Assembly (NCBI GenBank): GCA_029263795.1
Contig: JAJUFI010000003.1
Span: 1 to 56,699, forward strand
DNA: 56,699 nucleotides
Source: Alcaligenaceae bacterium
Lineage (GTDB): Bacteria; Pseudomonadota; Gammaproteobacteria; Burkholderiales; Burkholderiaceae_B
Direction: 5' to 3'
Below the pieces are notes generated by a model, which searched no databases, was not told where the DNA came from, and saw only the letters and a list, made by a program, of their open reading frames with translations. Position numbers and translations under genes: made by a program. Shown here piece after piece: positions 1 through 8,842 of the stretch (position 1 is its first letter; each line of letters begins with the position of its first letter).

Positions 1-48
1 GCCGGCCAAACCCCACCCTCAAAAATCAATAAATTTGGGCCTGCCGCC

Positions 49-1611
49 TTACGGGGCGATCAGGGCAGCATGAAAACGCGCGACATATTCATCGAATGAC
101 TCGCTGTCGGCTGCTTCAAGAGCTTTCTGCTCTTCAATGGAGGCCTGCGCTTCGGTGATATAGCGGTGCAGCAGTTCCGGCTCCAGTGGCCCGGAGCACA
201 AGGTTTCATGATGGTTGCGGCTGACCTGCAACATGAGGTGTGTGAGGTCGGTATTGGCCTCGCGCATGGCATGCAGTACCTTGGCCGAAGGCGTCAGTTC
301 GGTATTGCGTATCTTCTGCAGTTGAGTGTCCACGGCTGCCACGTGCCGCTTCTGGCCGTTGGCCTCATCCAGTAGTTCCGCATAGGGCTGTATACGGGCG
401 ATCAGTTCCTCTCCCCAGTCACGCAGGGAAACTTCTTCACCATCGCGTGTCAGGAGCAAGCCTGGCTTGCGGCCTTCACGCACCACCGCTCTGAAGTTGT
501 CACGGCTCACGGTGCAGTGGCCATCACCCGGGAAGAAGGGGCTTTCTTCTGCGGCACAGAACAGCAGGAAGGCGTCGAGAAAGCGGCAGGTTTCTGCGCG
601 AATTCCCACGGGCGACCAGGGGTCGATATCGAGACAGCGCACTTCAATGTACTCCACGCCACGTTCGGCCAGCGCAGTGGCAGGGCGTTCGCCCCGCTGA
701 GTGCTGCGCTTGGGGCGAATGCTGGAATAGTATTCGTTCTCTATTTGCAGAATGCTGGTGCTGAGCTGGATCCACTCACCGTCCTTCTTGGTTCCCAGCG
801 CCTCGTAAGGCGGCCAGGGTGTGGTGACCGCGGTGTACATGCGCCGCAAAAATGTTTCCAGGTCGTTGTAGCAGAGCTGCAGCTCTGACTGCGCCTTGTT
901 CTGGTAGCCAAGGTCGCTCATACGAAGGCTGGTGGCCCAAGGCAGGTAGAGGGTCTCGGCGTCGAACTCCTTCAGGCTGTGCTCCGTGTTCGCCAGGAAG
1001 GCGCGCGGCACGGCGGGTGAGGCGCCGAACAAATACATGAGCAGCCAGGAATAGCGCGTGAAATTGCGGATCAGCGCCAAATAGCCTTTGCTGCGTTGCT
1101 GTTCCAGGGATATGCCTTCAATTCCGATGAGATCCCAGAGCCGGTCCGGCAGTGAATAGTTGTAATGCACACCGGCAATGCATTGCATGGCCTTGCCGTA
1201 GCGGTAGGCCAGGCCCCGGCGATACACGTGCTTGAGCATGCCGGTATTGGAAGGGCCATACCAGGCGATGGGGATTTCGTCCTCTGGTGGCAGAGGTGGC
1301 GGCATGGACTGATTCCAGATGAGTTCATCGCCAAGATTGCGCGCGACGAAGCGGTGCGTTTCTTCCAGTTCCTGCAGCAGGGCCTCAACCGACGTATTTG
1401 TGCCCGTAATTAGCTCGAGCAGCGCTTCGGAGTAGTCAGTTGTGATGCGCGAATTGGTCAGTGCGGAGCCCAGTGCGTGGGGATGCGGCGTTTGTGCCAG
1501 CCGGCCGGAGGAATCGACACGCAAGCCTTCCTTTTCTATGCCGCGCTGTATGGTTGTAAGTAGGGCGAGTTCCTCGCGGATTCGTCCGATGCGGTGGGAA
1601 GATGAGCTCAT
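49..1611 (-). CDS. gshA: Glutamate-cysteine ligase (gamma-glutamylcysteine synthetase)
   Basis: This cytosolic enzyme makes gamma-glutamylcysteine from glutamate, cysteine and ATP, the first and rate-limiting step of glutathione synthesis. At 520 residues it matches the enterobacterial-type GshA family (about 518). Visible family segments are GIEKEGLR (about 24-31), TTDYSEALLEL (57-67) and GVHYNYS (147-153), which belong to the ATP-grasp-like glutamate/metal site. The ATG at 1611 lies 68 bp downstream of the stop of the LuxR-type HTH gene on the same strand, so co-transcription is possible. No gshB is present in the window. Identification rests on family recognition and full length. Confidence 0.96.
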   Translation of the reverse strand: MSSSSHRIGRIREELALLTTIQRGIEKEGLRVDSSGRLAQTPHPHALGSALTNSRITTDYSEALLELITGTNTSVEALLQELEETHRFVARNLGDELIWNQSMPPPLPPEDEIPIAWYGPSNTGMLKHVYRRGLAYRYGKAMQCIAGVHYNYSLPDRLWDLIGIEGISLEQQRSKGYLALIRNFTRYSWLLMYLFGASPAVPRAFLANTEHSLKEFDAETLYLPWATSLRMSDLGYQNKAQSELQLCYNDLETFLRRMYTAVTTPWPPYEALGTKKDGEWIQLSTSILQIENEYYSSIRPKRSTQRGERPATALAERGVEYIEVRCLDIDPWSPVGIRAETCRFLDAFLLFCAAEESPFFPGDGHCTVSRDNFRAVVREGRKPGLLLTRDGEEVSLRDWGEELIARIQPYAELLDEANGQKRHVAAVDTQLQKIRNTELTPSAKVLHAMREANTDLTHLMLQVSRNHHETLCSGPLEPELLHRYITEAQASIEEQKALEAADSESFDEYVARFHAALIAP

Positions 1612-1679
1612 GCGCGACTTCTGGGTACGTTTCAGTTAGCGGCGATTTTACCCGAGGGTATCGCGCAAGGCTGCATGGT

Positions 1680-1991
1680 TCAGGTGCGGGGGCGGTTTCG
1701 TCGCCGGGCAGCGGCCCCGTGGTGACCGGGTTCACCAGGCACCCGTTGGCGGACGGGCGCTCGATTGCGGCAGGTTTCAATACACACTTCTTCCAGGGAC
1801 AGCAGGCCGCTCCGCATGGCCACCGTGACCGCTGCCTGCCGCGTATTCACACCCAGTTTCCGACAGGCGTTGTGGACGTGATAGTTGATGGTGCGCTCGG
1901 CAAGCCCGAGAATGCGACCAGTCTCCCAACTCGTCTTGCCCATCGATACCCATTTCAGACAAAGCAGCTCCTGTGAAGTAAGCGGTTCCAT
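1680..1991 (-). CDS. HTH-only LuxR-type transcriptional regulator (quorum-sensing-type HTH without ligand domain)
   Basis: The 103-residue protein is almost entirely one LuxR C-terminal helix-turn-helix (about residues 3-65). It carries motifs typical of autoinducer-binding LuxR proteins: GKTSWETGRILGL, then TINYHVHNACRKLGV. The roughly 170-residue autoinducer-binding domain that normally precedes this HTH is absent, and there is no room for it because metX starts 225 bp upstream on the other strand. ATG at 1991 is chosen over a TTG at 2015 because AGGAGG lies at 2002-2007. The Arg/Pro-rich tail after about residue 70 looks non-conserved. It could be a decayed LuxR gene or a functional HTH-only regulator; no luxI-like gene is nearby. 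Confidence 0.6.
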   Translation of the reverse strand: MEPLTSQELLCLKWVSMGKTSWETGRILGLAERTINYHVHNACRKLGVNTRQAAVTVAMRSGLLSLEEVCIETCRNRAPVRQRVPGEPGHHGAAARRRNRPRT

Positions 1992-2132
1992 CGAAAACGT
2001 GCCTCCTGCGAACAACCAGACTAGATTCCATTAGAAACTTGGATTGAAAATAAATGATATAAATCGTCATAAGTGTATCGAAATGATTCATTTTGGCTTT
2101 GGGGGTTATCCCGGGTCCGGGCTCGCAGGTGC

Positions 2133-2138
2133 TACAAT
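2133..2138 (+). promoter_or_regulatory. Putative -10 element for metX
   Basis: TACAAT sits about 17 bp upstream of the riboswitch P1 stem, which would put the transcription start near 2145. No convincing -35 hexamer is seen at 17 bp spacing, so this is only a candidate. Confidence 0.35.
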
Positions 2139-2152
2139 CTTTGCAACTGACA

Positions 2153-2210
2153 TCTGGCGCCGATTTGCTCGATCCGCTTGCGGGCGCCTCATAAATACCG
2201 CTAAAGAGGT
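2153..2210 (+). promoter_or_regulatory. SAM-II-like riboswitch (metA motif) in the metX leader
   Basis: The leader directly before metX follows the SAM-II layout. A P1 stem pairs GGCGCC at 2156-2161 with GGCGCC at 2183-2188. The first loop begins GATTTG, like the conserved GAUUU segment. The 3' tail reads CATAAAT, then GCTAAAGAGG, matching the conserved AUAAAU and GCUAAAAAGG segments. CTC at 2168-2170 can pair with GAG at 2206-2208, which is part of the ribosome binding site AAGAGG (2204-2209), so ligand-stabilised pseudoknot formation would block metX translation. The class is known to bind S-adenosylmethionine and to precede metX/metA genes. The match was made by eye, not by covariance search. 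Confidence 0.78.
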
Positions 2211-2215
2211 CCTCA

Positions 2216-3460
2216 ATGGTCCATACTGCATCCCATCCGGCCAACTCGGCCAAGTCTCCCAACGCCAATAAGGCAGTCATACCCACAGGTTCGGTCGGTT
2301 TTGTGCAGCCGCAGCTCATCCAGTTCGACGAGCCCCTGCAGCTGACCAGCGGTCAGACCCTGCCGCAGTATCACTTGGCGGTCGAAACCTATGGCACTCT
2401 GAACGAGGATCGCAGCAATGCCGTTCTCATCTGTCATGCGCTGAATGCCTCGCACCATGTCGCAGGCATGTCAGTCGACAACCCGCGAGACGTCGGCTGG
2501 TGGGACAACATGGTGGGCCCCGGCAAGGCGGTCGATACCGACCGCTTCTTCGTCATAGGCGTGAACAATCTGGGTTCCTGTTTTGGGTCCACGGGGCCGG
2601 CCAGCATCAATCCGGCCACCGGCAAACCCTGGGGGGCGGCTTTTCCGGTCCTTACGGTCGAGGATTGGGTCCGTGCCCAGGCGCGCGTGGCGGATCACTT
2701 CGGCATCGATTGTTTCGCGGCGGTCATGGGCGGGTCACTGGGCGGAATGCAGGCGCTGAGCTGGTCCATCACCTGTCCGGAGCGGCTGCGGCATTGCATA
2801 GTCATAGCCAGCACACCGCGCCTGTCAGCCCAAAACATCGGCTTCAACGAGGTCGCCCGCCGGGCCATCATCAATGACCCGCAGTTCCACGGCGGCGACT
2901 ACTACGAACACGGCGTGGTGCCGGCGCACGGGCTTTCCGTTGCGCGCATGATCGGGCACATTACCTACCTGTCAGACGAGACCATGGCCGAGCGCTTCGG
3001 TCGCCAGCAGCGTGAGCCGGGGCAGAACGGTTCTTACCATTACGGTTACGACGTTGAGTTCGAGGTGGAGTCCTACCTGCGTTACCAGGGCGAAAAATTC
3101 TCGCGCTATTTCGACGCCAACACATATTTGCTGATTACCCGGGCGCTCGATTACTTCGATCCGGCCCGCAACTACGGAGGTGACCTGGCCAAGGCAATGG
3201 AACCCGCGCTTGCGGACTTCCTTCTGGTTTCCTTCACGACTGACTGGCGTTTCCCGCCCGAACGTTCCAGGGAAATCGTCAAGGCCCTGCTCAAAAACAA
3301 GTCGCCCGTCACATATGCGGAAATTGACGCGCCTCATGGGCACGATGCCTTCCTTCTGGAAGACCCTCGCTACCATGCTGTCGTTCAGGGCTATTTTGAT
3401 CGCATCGCCGGCAGCCTGGGCTTGCCGGAGCGCCGTCTAACCACCGGAGTCCTCGCGTGA
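2216..3460 (+). CDS. metX: Homoserine O-acyltransferase (MetX, alpha/beta hydrolase fold)
   Basis: MetX acylates the hydroxyl of L-homoserine to start methionine synthesis. The 414-residue protein shows the alpha/beta-hydrolase nucleophile elbow GGSLGG (Ser about 174), Asp about 343 in TTDWRF, and His about 376 in GHDAFL. Acetyl- versus succinyl-CoA specificity varies within this family and cannot be settled here. Its start ATG follows AAGAGG, which is embedded in the predicted SAM-II pseudoknot, so end-product repression by SAM is likely. The stop overlaps the metW start by 4 bases, indicating translational coupling. Confidence 0.95.
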   Translation: MVHTASHPANSAKSPNANKAVIPTGSVGFVQPQLIQFDEPLQLTSGQTLPQYHLAVETYGTLNEDRSNAVLICHALNASHHVAGMSVDNPRDVGWWDNMVGPGKAVDTDRFFVIGVNNLGSCFGSTGPASINPATGKPWGAAFPVLTVEDWVRAQARVADHFGIDCFAAVMGGSLGGMQALSWSITCPERLRHCIVIASTPRLSAQNIGFNEVARRAIINDPQFHGGDYYEHGVVPAHGLSVARMIGHITYLSDETMAERFGRQQREPGQNGSYHYGYDVEFEVESYLRYQGEKFSRYFDANTYLLITRALDYFDPARNYGGDLAKAMEPALADFLLVSFTTDWRFPPERSREIVKALLKNKSPVTYAEIDAPHGHDAFLLEDPRYHAVVQGYFDRIAGSLGLPERRLTTGVLA

Positions 3461-4071
3461 ATCAGATCAGTCCCGCTGCGCCGGCCCATGTGCGCGCCGA
3501 TCTCCGCCGCATCGCCAGCTGGATAGAGCCAGGCAGCCGTGTTCTTGACCTTGGTTGTGGTGACGGCACATTGCTCGCTCACCTGCAGAACGACAAGCGC
3601 TGTGTGGGCGCCGGTGTGGAACTCAGTGATCAGCAGGTGATTGCCTGTGTGCGGCGCGGGGTGCGCGTCATTCAGCAGAACCTGGAAGAGGGCCTGGCGC
3701 TTTTTGATGACCACCAGTTCGACACTGTGGTGCTATCGCGCACTCTGCAGTCCATGCACAATACCGAGCGCATTCTGAAAGAAATGGCTCGAGTCGCACG
3801 TTATGGAATCGTGTCGTTTCCCAATTTCGGTTACTGGCCCCACGGCTGGTCGATACTGCGCGGTCGCATGCCGGTGACGGGAGAAATGCCCTACGAGTGG
3901 TACAACACGCCCAACATTCACCTGTGCACCCTGCGCGATTTCGAAGATCTCGCCCGCAAGCTAGGGTTGCGAATAACCGACATGGCGACGTTCAAGGAAG
4001 ACAAAGAAGTTAAACTCCTGCCAGGCTGGCGCAGTACGCTGGCCGTCTATCGTTTTGAATCCAGCTGCTGA
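3457..4071 (+). CDS. metW: MetW, methyltransferase-like partner of MetX
   Basis: MetW is a Rossmann-fold methyltransferase-like protein that accompanies metX in many proteobacteria and is linked to homoserine acylation and methionine synthesis. The 204-residue sequence has the SAM-binding motif I DLGCGDG at about 31-37. It starts with GTG overlapping the metX stop (GTGA), so the two are translated together and both should be controlled by the upstream riboswitch. Length and context match the family; the precise biochemical role is not evident from sequence. Confidence 0.93.
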   Translation: MNQISPAAPAHVRADLRRIASWIEPGSRVLDLGCGDGTLLAHLQNDKRCVGAGVELSDQQVIACVRRGVRVIQQNLEEGLALFDDHQFDTVVLSRTLQSMHNTERILKEMARVARYGIVSFPNFGYWPHGWSILRGRMPVTGEMPYEWYNTPNIHLCTLRDFEDLARKLGLRITDMATFKEDKEVKLLPGWRSTLAVYRFESSC

Positions 4072-5329
4072 GAACGGAGCTGCCATCACTGCCGCAAGCA
4101 AACGCGTTTATACGAGCCCACGGGTCTTCCCCCTGCTCGTCCTGGGTTTTGCCAGCGGGCTGCCGCTGGCGCTGACCGGGGGCACCCTCCAGGCTTGGGC
4201 CACGCTCGACGGTGTCTCATTACAGAACATCGGCTTTCTCACCCTCATTGGTTCAGCGTATACGCTGAAGTTTCTGTGGGCTCCTCTGGTCGACCGCTAC
4301 TCCTTCCCCTTTCTGGGCCGCAGACGCAGCTGGATATTGCTCACCCAATTGGCCCTGGCTGCCTGCATTGCCGCCATGGGCATTTATTCCCCTGGTGATC
4401 AACTGCTCCCTCTGGCCATGCTGGCCGTGGTGGTCGCCTTCCTTTCGGCCACCCAGGACATTGCGTTCGACGCCTACAGCACCGACGTTTTGCGTAGTGA
4501 AGAGCGCGCTGCGGGGGCGGCCGTAAAGGTGTTGGGCTACCGGCTGGCCATGATTGTCTCCGGCGGTCTGGCCTTGGTTCTGGCCGACCAGTGGCTGGGC
4601 TGGCACAACACGTATTTCGTCATGGGCGGCCTGATGGCTGTTTGTGCATTGGCCACGGTGCTTGCGCCCGAACCGGAAGTGGTGACTGCGGCGCCGCGTT
4701 CGCTGGCCGTTGCAGTGGTGGAGCCGTTGGCGGAATTTTTTCGCAGGCGCGGAGCCGTCACCATTCTTCTGTTGATTGTGCTTTACAAGCTGGGTGATGC
4801 CTTCGCCGGTGCGCTCTCCACCACTTTTCTGCTGCGGGGAGCAGGCTTCACCGGTACTGAGGTGGGGGCCGTAAACAAGGTGTTCGGCCTGGCAGCCACC
4901 ATTGTCGGTGCGCTTGCCGGCGGCAGCATCATGGCCCGTCTGGGCCTTTACCGTTCGCTCATGTGGTTCGGTGTGCTGCAGGCTGTCTCGAACTTTGGAT
5001 ACTGGCTGCTGGCAATCACACCCCCGCACCTGTATTCCATGGCAGCCATCATCATGCTGGAAAACCTGTGTGGGGGCCTCGGTACAGCTGCCTTTGTGGC
5101 TCTGCTGATGGCCCTGTGCCGCCAGGAATTTTCCGCGACGCAGTTTGCACTGCTTTCCGCGCTCTCCGCTGTCGGCCGCACTTATTTGGCCGGCCCACTT
5201 ACACCACCCTTGGTGGAGGCATTGGGCTGGCCGGGCTTTTTTGTGGTGACGGTCGGGATCGCCATACCCGGCCTCGTGCTTCTGTATTGGCGCCGGGAAG
5301 AAATCAAGGCTCTGGATTCGCCTCGCTAG
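4055..5329 (+). CDS. ampG: AmpG-like MFS muropeptide permease
   Basis: The 424-residue hydrophobic protein looks like a 12-helix major facilitator of the AmpG family, which imports GlcNAc-anhydroMurNAc peptides for cell-wall recycling. Family-like segments near the start are GFASGLPLAL and the conserved loop after TM2 with the residues FLGRRRSW. The best available start is TTG at 4055, inside the end of metW (17 bp overlap), because no ATG or GTG precedes the first helix. Mpl, the ligase that re-uses recycled tripeptide, is encoded at 47.3-48.7 kb. The 3' end overlaps the convergent VOC gene by 26 bp. AmpG assignment is probable; a related MFS transporter is the alternative. Confidence 0.82.
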   Translation: MNPAAENGAAITAASKRVYTSPRVFPLLVLGFASGLPLALTGGTLQAWATLDGVSLQNIGFLTLIGSAYTLKFLWAPLVDRYSFPFLGRRRSWILLTQLALAACIAAMGIYSPGDQLLPLAMLAVVVAFLSATQDIAFDAYSTDVLRSEERAAGAAVKVLGYRLAMIVSGGLALVLADQWLGWHNTYFVMGGLMAVCALATVLAPEPEVVTAAPRSLAVAVVEPLAEFFRRRGAVTILLLIVLYKLGDAFAGALSTTFLLRGAGFTGTEVGAVNKVFGLAATIVGALAGGSIMARLGLYRSLMWFGVLQAVSNFGYWLLAITPPHLYSMAAIIMLENLCGGLGTAAFVALLMALCRQEFSATQFALLSALSAVGRTYLAGPLTPPLVEALGWPGFFVVTVGIAIPGLVLLYWRREEIKALDSPR

Positions 5330-5744
5330 CCGCCGCAGGTTCGGGGCTCCAGGCCACTTCCCACAGGTGGCCATCCGGGTCCTTGAAGATGCCGGAATAT
5401 CCGCCCAACAGGGTGTTGCGGGCGGGTTTGACCACCATCCCTCCTGCCTGAGCCGCCTGTTGCAGGGTCTCGTCGACTTCCCCGCGGTCTGCCACGCAAT
5501 GGCTCAGCATGAATTCCGTCATGGCCGGTGATTGAAGCTCTACGCCGGCTTCGTGCGCCAGGCTTGCGCGAGGCCATAGCGCCAGCGCCAGGCCGGGCTG
5601 CAGTTCGAATATCGCGGCCGCACCGTGTTCCAGATCGGCACCGACGATGCCGCGAGTTTTCCAGCCCAGGCCATCACGGTAGAAACGCACCGATTTCTCC
5701 AGATTGTCGACGGCCAGCGTGATGATAGAGATATGCGGTTTCAT
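5304..5744 (-). CDS. VOC (glyoxalase/bleomycin-resistance) family protein
   Basis: This 146-residue protein has the betaalphabetabetabeta pattern of the vicinal-oxygen-chelate superfamily. It opens with SIITLAVDNLEKSVRFY and closes its second module with FKDPDGHLWEV, where the Glu near the end is a usual metal ligand. These single proteins dimerise and act as isomerases, dioxygenases or drug-binding proteins; nothing here fixes a substrate. It lies 2 bp downstream of the exonuclease III gene on the same strand, so the two are probably co-transcribed. Its 3' end overlaps ampG from the other strand. Confidence 0.85.
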   Translation of the reverse strand: MKPHISIITLAVDNLEKSVRFYRDGLGWKTRGIVGADLEHGAAAIFELQPGLALALWPRASLAHEAGVELQSPAMTEFMLSHCVADRGEVDETLQQAAQAGGMVVKPARNTLLGGYSGIFKDPDGHLWEVAWSPEPAAASEANPEP

Positions 5745-5746
5745 GG

Positions 5747-6526
5747 TCAGAAGGTGTGCTCGTAGTCTATGGTCAGCGGAGCGTGGTCGCTGAACCGCTG
5801 GTCTTTATAGATCGAGGCCTGCCTGGCGGTGGCGGCAAGGGCGGGCGTCGCTATTTGGTAGTCGATGCGCCAACCTACGTTCTTTGCCCAGGCCTGGCCA
5901 CGGTTGCTCCACCAGGTGTAGCCTTCCCCTGTGGCCTCAGGGTAGAGGCTACGGTAGACGTCGACCCAGCCCTGTTCATCGAATACGCGCGTCAGCCATT
6001 CCCGTTCCTCAGGCAGGAAGCCGCTGTTCTTGAGGTTGCCCTTCCAGTTCTTGAGGTCGATCTCGCGGTGTGCAATATTCCAGTCACCGCAAATCACGAC
6101 TTCGCGACCGCAACAGGCCAACTGCGCCAGGTGGCTGAAAAAACGCTCCATGAACACGAATTTGGCGGCCTGCCGATGGTCACCGCTGGAACCCGAGGGC
6201 AGATAGACGGAAATGACGGCAAGTTTGTCATAAACCAGTTCGATATAACGCCCCTCGGCATCGATTTCCGGCACACCCAGGCCTTCAATCACCTGCTTCG
6301 GTTCGTGCCGGGTGTAAATGCCCACGCCGCTATAACCTTTCTTCTCGGCATAATGGAAGTAGCCTTGGTAACCGTCGGGTGCCAGCATGGCTTGCGTCAT
6401 GTTGGGGGCTTGTGCCTTGAGCTCCTGCAGGCAGATGAAATCGGCGTTCTGTTCGGGCAGCCAATCGAGAAAACCTTTGTTCACGGCGGAACGTATGCCA
6501 TTGAGGTTGGCAGTGATGATGCGCAT
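5747..6526 (-). CDS. xth: Exodeoxyribonuclease III
   Basis: This DNA-repair enzyme of the ExoIII/AP endonuclease family cleaves at abasic sites and degrades duplex DNA 3' to 5'. The 259-residue sequence has the family motifs in order: NLNGIRSA near the N-terminus, LQELKAQ (metal-binding Glu), CGDWNIAHREID (catalytic Asp/Asn), and the C-terminal SDHAPLTIDYE with the catalytic Asp-His. Length is normal for bacterial ExoIII. It is divergent from pyrE and leads a short operon with the VOC gene. Bordetella-type annotation often uses exoA for this gene. Confidence 0.95.
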   Translation of the reverse strand: MRIITANLNGIRSAVNKGFLDWLPEQNADFICLQELKAQAPNMTQAMLAPDGYQGYFHYAEKKGYSGVGIYTRHEPKQVIEGLGVPEIDAEGRYIELVYDKLAVISVYLPSGSSGDHRQAAKFVFMERFFSHLAQLACCGREVVICGDWNIAHREIDLKNWKGNLKNSGFLPEEREWLTRVFDEQGWVDVYRSLYPEATGEGYTWWSNRGQAWAKNVGWRIDYQIATPALAATARQASIYKDQRFSDHAPLTIDYEHTF

Positions 6527-6651
6527 GACTTCCTTTGATGTATTGAACAGCTGAACTTTAACAGCATGGGCATGTGCAGGCGATGTGGCCCTATGGCGGT
6601 GCAGGGTCGAACATCCACGCCCAGCTTTGTGTGCGCGTCCTGATTATGTCG

Positions 6652-6657
6652 GATAAT
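6652..6657 (+). promoter_or_regulatory. Putative -10 element for pyrE
   Basis: GATAAT lies 30 bp upstream of the pyrE ATG within the 160-bp divergent region between xth and pyrE. No strong -35 is seen at ideal spacing. I saw no UTP-sensing attenuator hairpin before pyrE. Confidence 0.3.
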
Positions 6658-6686
6658 GTCGCTTTTTCGCGTATCAGGCATATATC

Positions 6687-7358
6687 ATGGCAAACGCAAG
6701 CAACCGTGGCGAATTCGTCCGTTTCGCGTTGGAGCAGGGTGTGCTCCGCTTCGGCGAGTTCAAGGTCAAGTCGGGGCGTATCAGCCCCTATTTCTTCAAC
6801 GCGGGGCTGTTCAATACGGGTGCGTCGGTAGGGCGTCTGGCCCAGTTCTACGCTCAGGCACTGGTTGATTCCGGTGTGCAGTTCGACATGCTTTTCGGTC
6901 CGGCTTACAAGGGCATTCCCCTTTCCACGGCCACTGCCATCGAACTTGCCCGTCATCCTCAGATGCAGGGGCGCGATGTGCCCTTCGCATTCAATCGCAA
7001 GGAAGCAAAGGATCACGGTGAAGGGGGGGTGCTGGTGGGTGCGCCCTTGCAAGGCAAGGTCGTGATCATTGACGACGTGATCACGGCCGGCACCTCGGTG
7101 AGGGAGTCCGTGCAGATCATTCGCGATGCAGGCGCGGAGCCTGTGGCGGTGCTAATTGCCTTGGACCGCATGGAGCGCGCCGGTGCCGATGACGCGCTTT
7201 CCCCGCACTCGGCCGTTCAGGATGTGCAGCTGACGCACGGTATGCCCGTGGTCAGCATTGCTTCCCTGGAAGACATCATGAATGTATTGGAGGGGGATGC
7301 CAGCCTCGCAGCGCATCGCGAGGCTGTACAGGCTTACCGGGCGCGTTACGGGGTGTGA
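6687..7358 (+). CDS. pyrE: Orotate phosphoribosyltransferase
   Basis: PyrE condenses orotate with PRPP to give OMP in de novo pyrimidine synthesis. The 223-residue protein shows the type I phosphoribosyltransferase PRPP-binding motif [14 protein letters not shown] at about 125-138. The mobile loop with [13 protein letters not shown] (about 102-114) contains the catalytic Lys residues. The start ATG follows CAGGCATATATC, a weak ribosome site, but N-terminal family similarity begins at once. The gene stands alone, convergent with gatB 26 bp away. Confidence 0.96.
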   Translation: MANASNRGEFVRFALEQGVLRFGEFKVKSGRISPYFFNAGLFNTGASVGRLAQFYAQALVDSGVQFDMLFGPAYKGIPLSTATAIELARHPQMQGRDVPFAFNRKEAKDHGEGGVLVGAPLQGKVVIIDDVITAGTSVRESVQIIRDAGAEPVAVLIALDRMERAGADDALSPHSAVQDVQLTHGMPVVSIASLEDIMNVLEGDASLAAHREAVQAYRARYGV

Positions 7359-7384
7359 TTCCTTCGCTGGCGCCCGGCGGCTCG

Positions 7385-8842
7385 TCAGGCGTCCAGCTTT
7401 TCTTTCAACAGCTGGTTGACCTGCTGCGGGTTGGCCTTGCCTTTGGCGGCTTTCATCACCTGCCCGACAAGTGAGTTGAATGCCTTCTGGCGACCGGCGC
7501 GGTATTCCTCAACGATGGCGGGATGGGTAGCGAGCACTTCGTCAATCATTGCGCTGATTGCGCCGGTATCGCTGATCTGTTTCAGCCCACGTGCTTCGAT
7601 GATGGCGTCCGGGTTGCCGTTTTCTTCGCCCGCCCACATGGCAGCGAAGACATCTCGCGCGATCTTATTGGAAATGGTGCCGTCAATGATGCGCTGAATG
7701 AGGGCGGCCAGTTGCTCGGGGCTCACCGGGCAGTCGGCCAGCTCGCGTTCTTCGCGGTTCAAGGTGGCAGCCACTTCGCCGAGTATCCAGTTGGCACCCA
7801 GCTTGGCCTGCCCCTGGGGCAGGGCTGCGGCAACCTTCTCGAAATAGTCGGAAGTGGCACGGTCCATGGTGAGCTGGGCGGCATCGTAGGCAGTAAGGCC
7901 GAGCTCTTCCTCGAAACGCTGACGTTTCTGCGAAGGAAGTTCCGGCATCGACTTGCGAACGCGCTCGACCCACTCTGGTGCTATGACCAAAGGAGGCAGG
8001 TCAGGGTCGGGGAAGTAGCGGTAATCATGCGCATCTTCCTTGCTCCGCATGCTGCGGGTTTCGTCACGGTCTGCATCGTAGAGCCGCGTTTCCTGGACTA
8101 CCTTTCCACCATCTTCGATCAGCTCGATCTGACGGCGGGCTTCATAAAGAATCGCGCGTTCCAGGAAGCGGAAAGAGTTGACGTTCTTGATCTCGCAACG
8201 TGTGCCAAATTCCTCCTGGCCGCGGGGCCGCACGGAAACGTTGGCGTCCACGCGGAAGGAACCTTCCTGCATGTTGCCGTCGCAAATGCCTAGCCACACC
8301 ACTAGTGCATGCAATGTGCGTGCGTAGGCCACAGCTTCCGCGGCAGAGCGCAGTTCCGGCTCAGTGACGATTTCCAGCAGCGGTGTACCGGCACGGTTGA
8401 GGTCAATGCCGGTGGACGATTCGCCGTGCGGGCCAGTGAAGTTTTCATGCAGGGACTTGCCGGCGTCTTCTTCAAGGTGAGCCCGGGTGAGGTTGACCGT
8501 CTTTTCCTCATCGCCGACGAAAAAGCGGATCGCCCCCCCTTTTACTACCGGAATTTCAAGTTGGCTGATCTGGTAGTTCTTGGGCAAATCGGGATAGAAG
8601 TAGTTCTTGCGCTCGAATTTTGAGATTGGAGCAATGTCCGCACCCACCGCCAGGCCAAAGATAATGGCGCGCTCCACCGCCCCGCGGTTCATGACGGGAA
8701 GTGTGCCGGGCAGGGCGAGGTCCACAATGCTGGCCTGCGTATTGGGCGCTGCACCGAAGCGTGTGCTGCTGTTAGAAAAGATCTTTGATTCGGTGGAAAG
8801 CTGGACGTGCGTTTCCAGGCCGATGACGATTTCCCAATCCAT
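7385..8842 (-). CDS. gatB: Aspartyl/glutamyl-tRNA(Asn/Gln) amidotransferase subunit B
   Basis: GatB binds the misacylated tRNA and activates Glu-tRNA(Gln) or Asp-tRNA(Asn) by phosphorylation before amidation in the GatCAB complex. The 485-residue sequence starts with the family signature [12 protein letters not shown] and contains [10 protein letters not shown] and the metal/phosphate region downstream. The C-terminal 150 residues are the helical YqeY-like tRNA-binding tail ([13 protein letters not shown] near the end). Its ATG shares one base with the gatA stop (TAATG), so it is the last gene of gatC-gatA-gatB. Confidence 0.97.
   Translation of the reverse strand: MDWEIVIGLETHVQLSTESKIFSNSSTRFGAAPNTQASIVDLALPGTLPVMNRGAVERAIIFGLAVGADIAPISKFERKNYFYPDLPKNYQISQLEIPVVKGGAIRFFVGDEEKTVNLTRAHLEEDAGKSLHENFTGPHGESSTGIDLNRAGTPLLEIVTEPELRSAAEAVAYARTLHALVVWLGICDGNMQEGSFRVDANVSVRPRGQEEFGTRCEIKNVNSFRFLERAILYEARRQIELIEDGGKVVQETRLYDADRDETRSMRSKEDAHDYRYFPDPDLPPLVIAPEWVERVRKSMPELPSQKRQRFEEELGLTAYDAAQLTMDRATSDYFEKVAAALPQGQAKLGANWILGEVAATLNREERELADCPVSPEQLAALIQRIIDGTISNKIARDVFAAMWAGEENGNPDAIIEARGLKQISDTGAISAMIDEVLATHPAIVEEYRAGRQKAFNSLVGQVMKAAKGKANPQQVNQLLKEKLDA

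Noticed and set aside
7523-8293. Long open frame on the plus strand opposite gatB
   Set aside because: It is a shadow of gatB caused by high-GC codon bias; no recognisable domain and fully inside a conserved gene.
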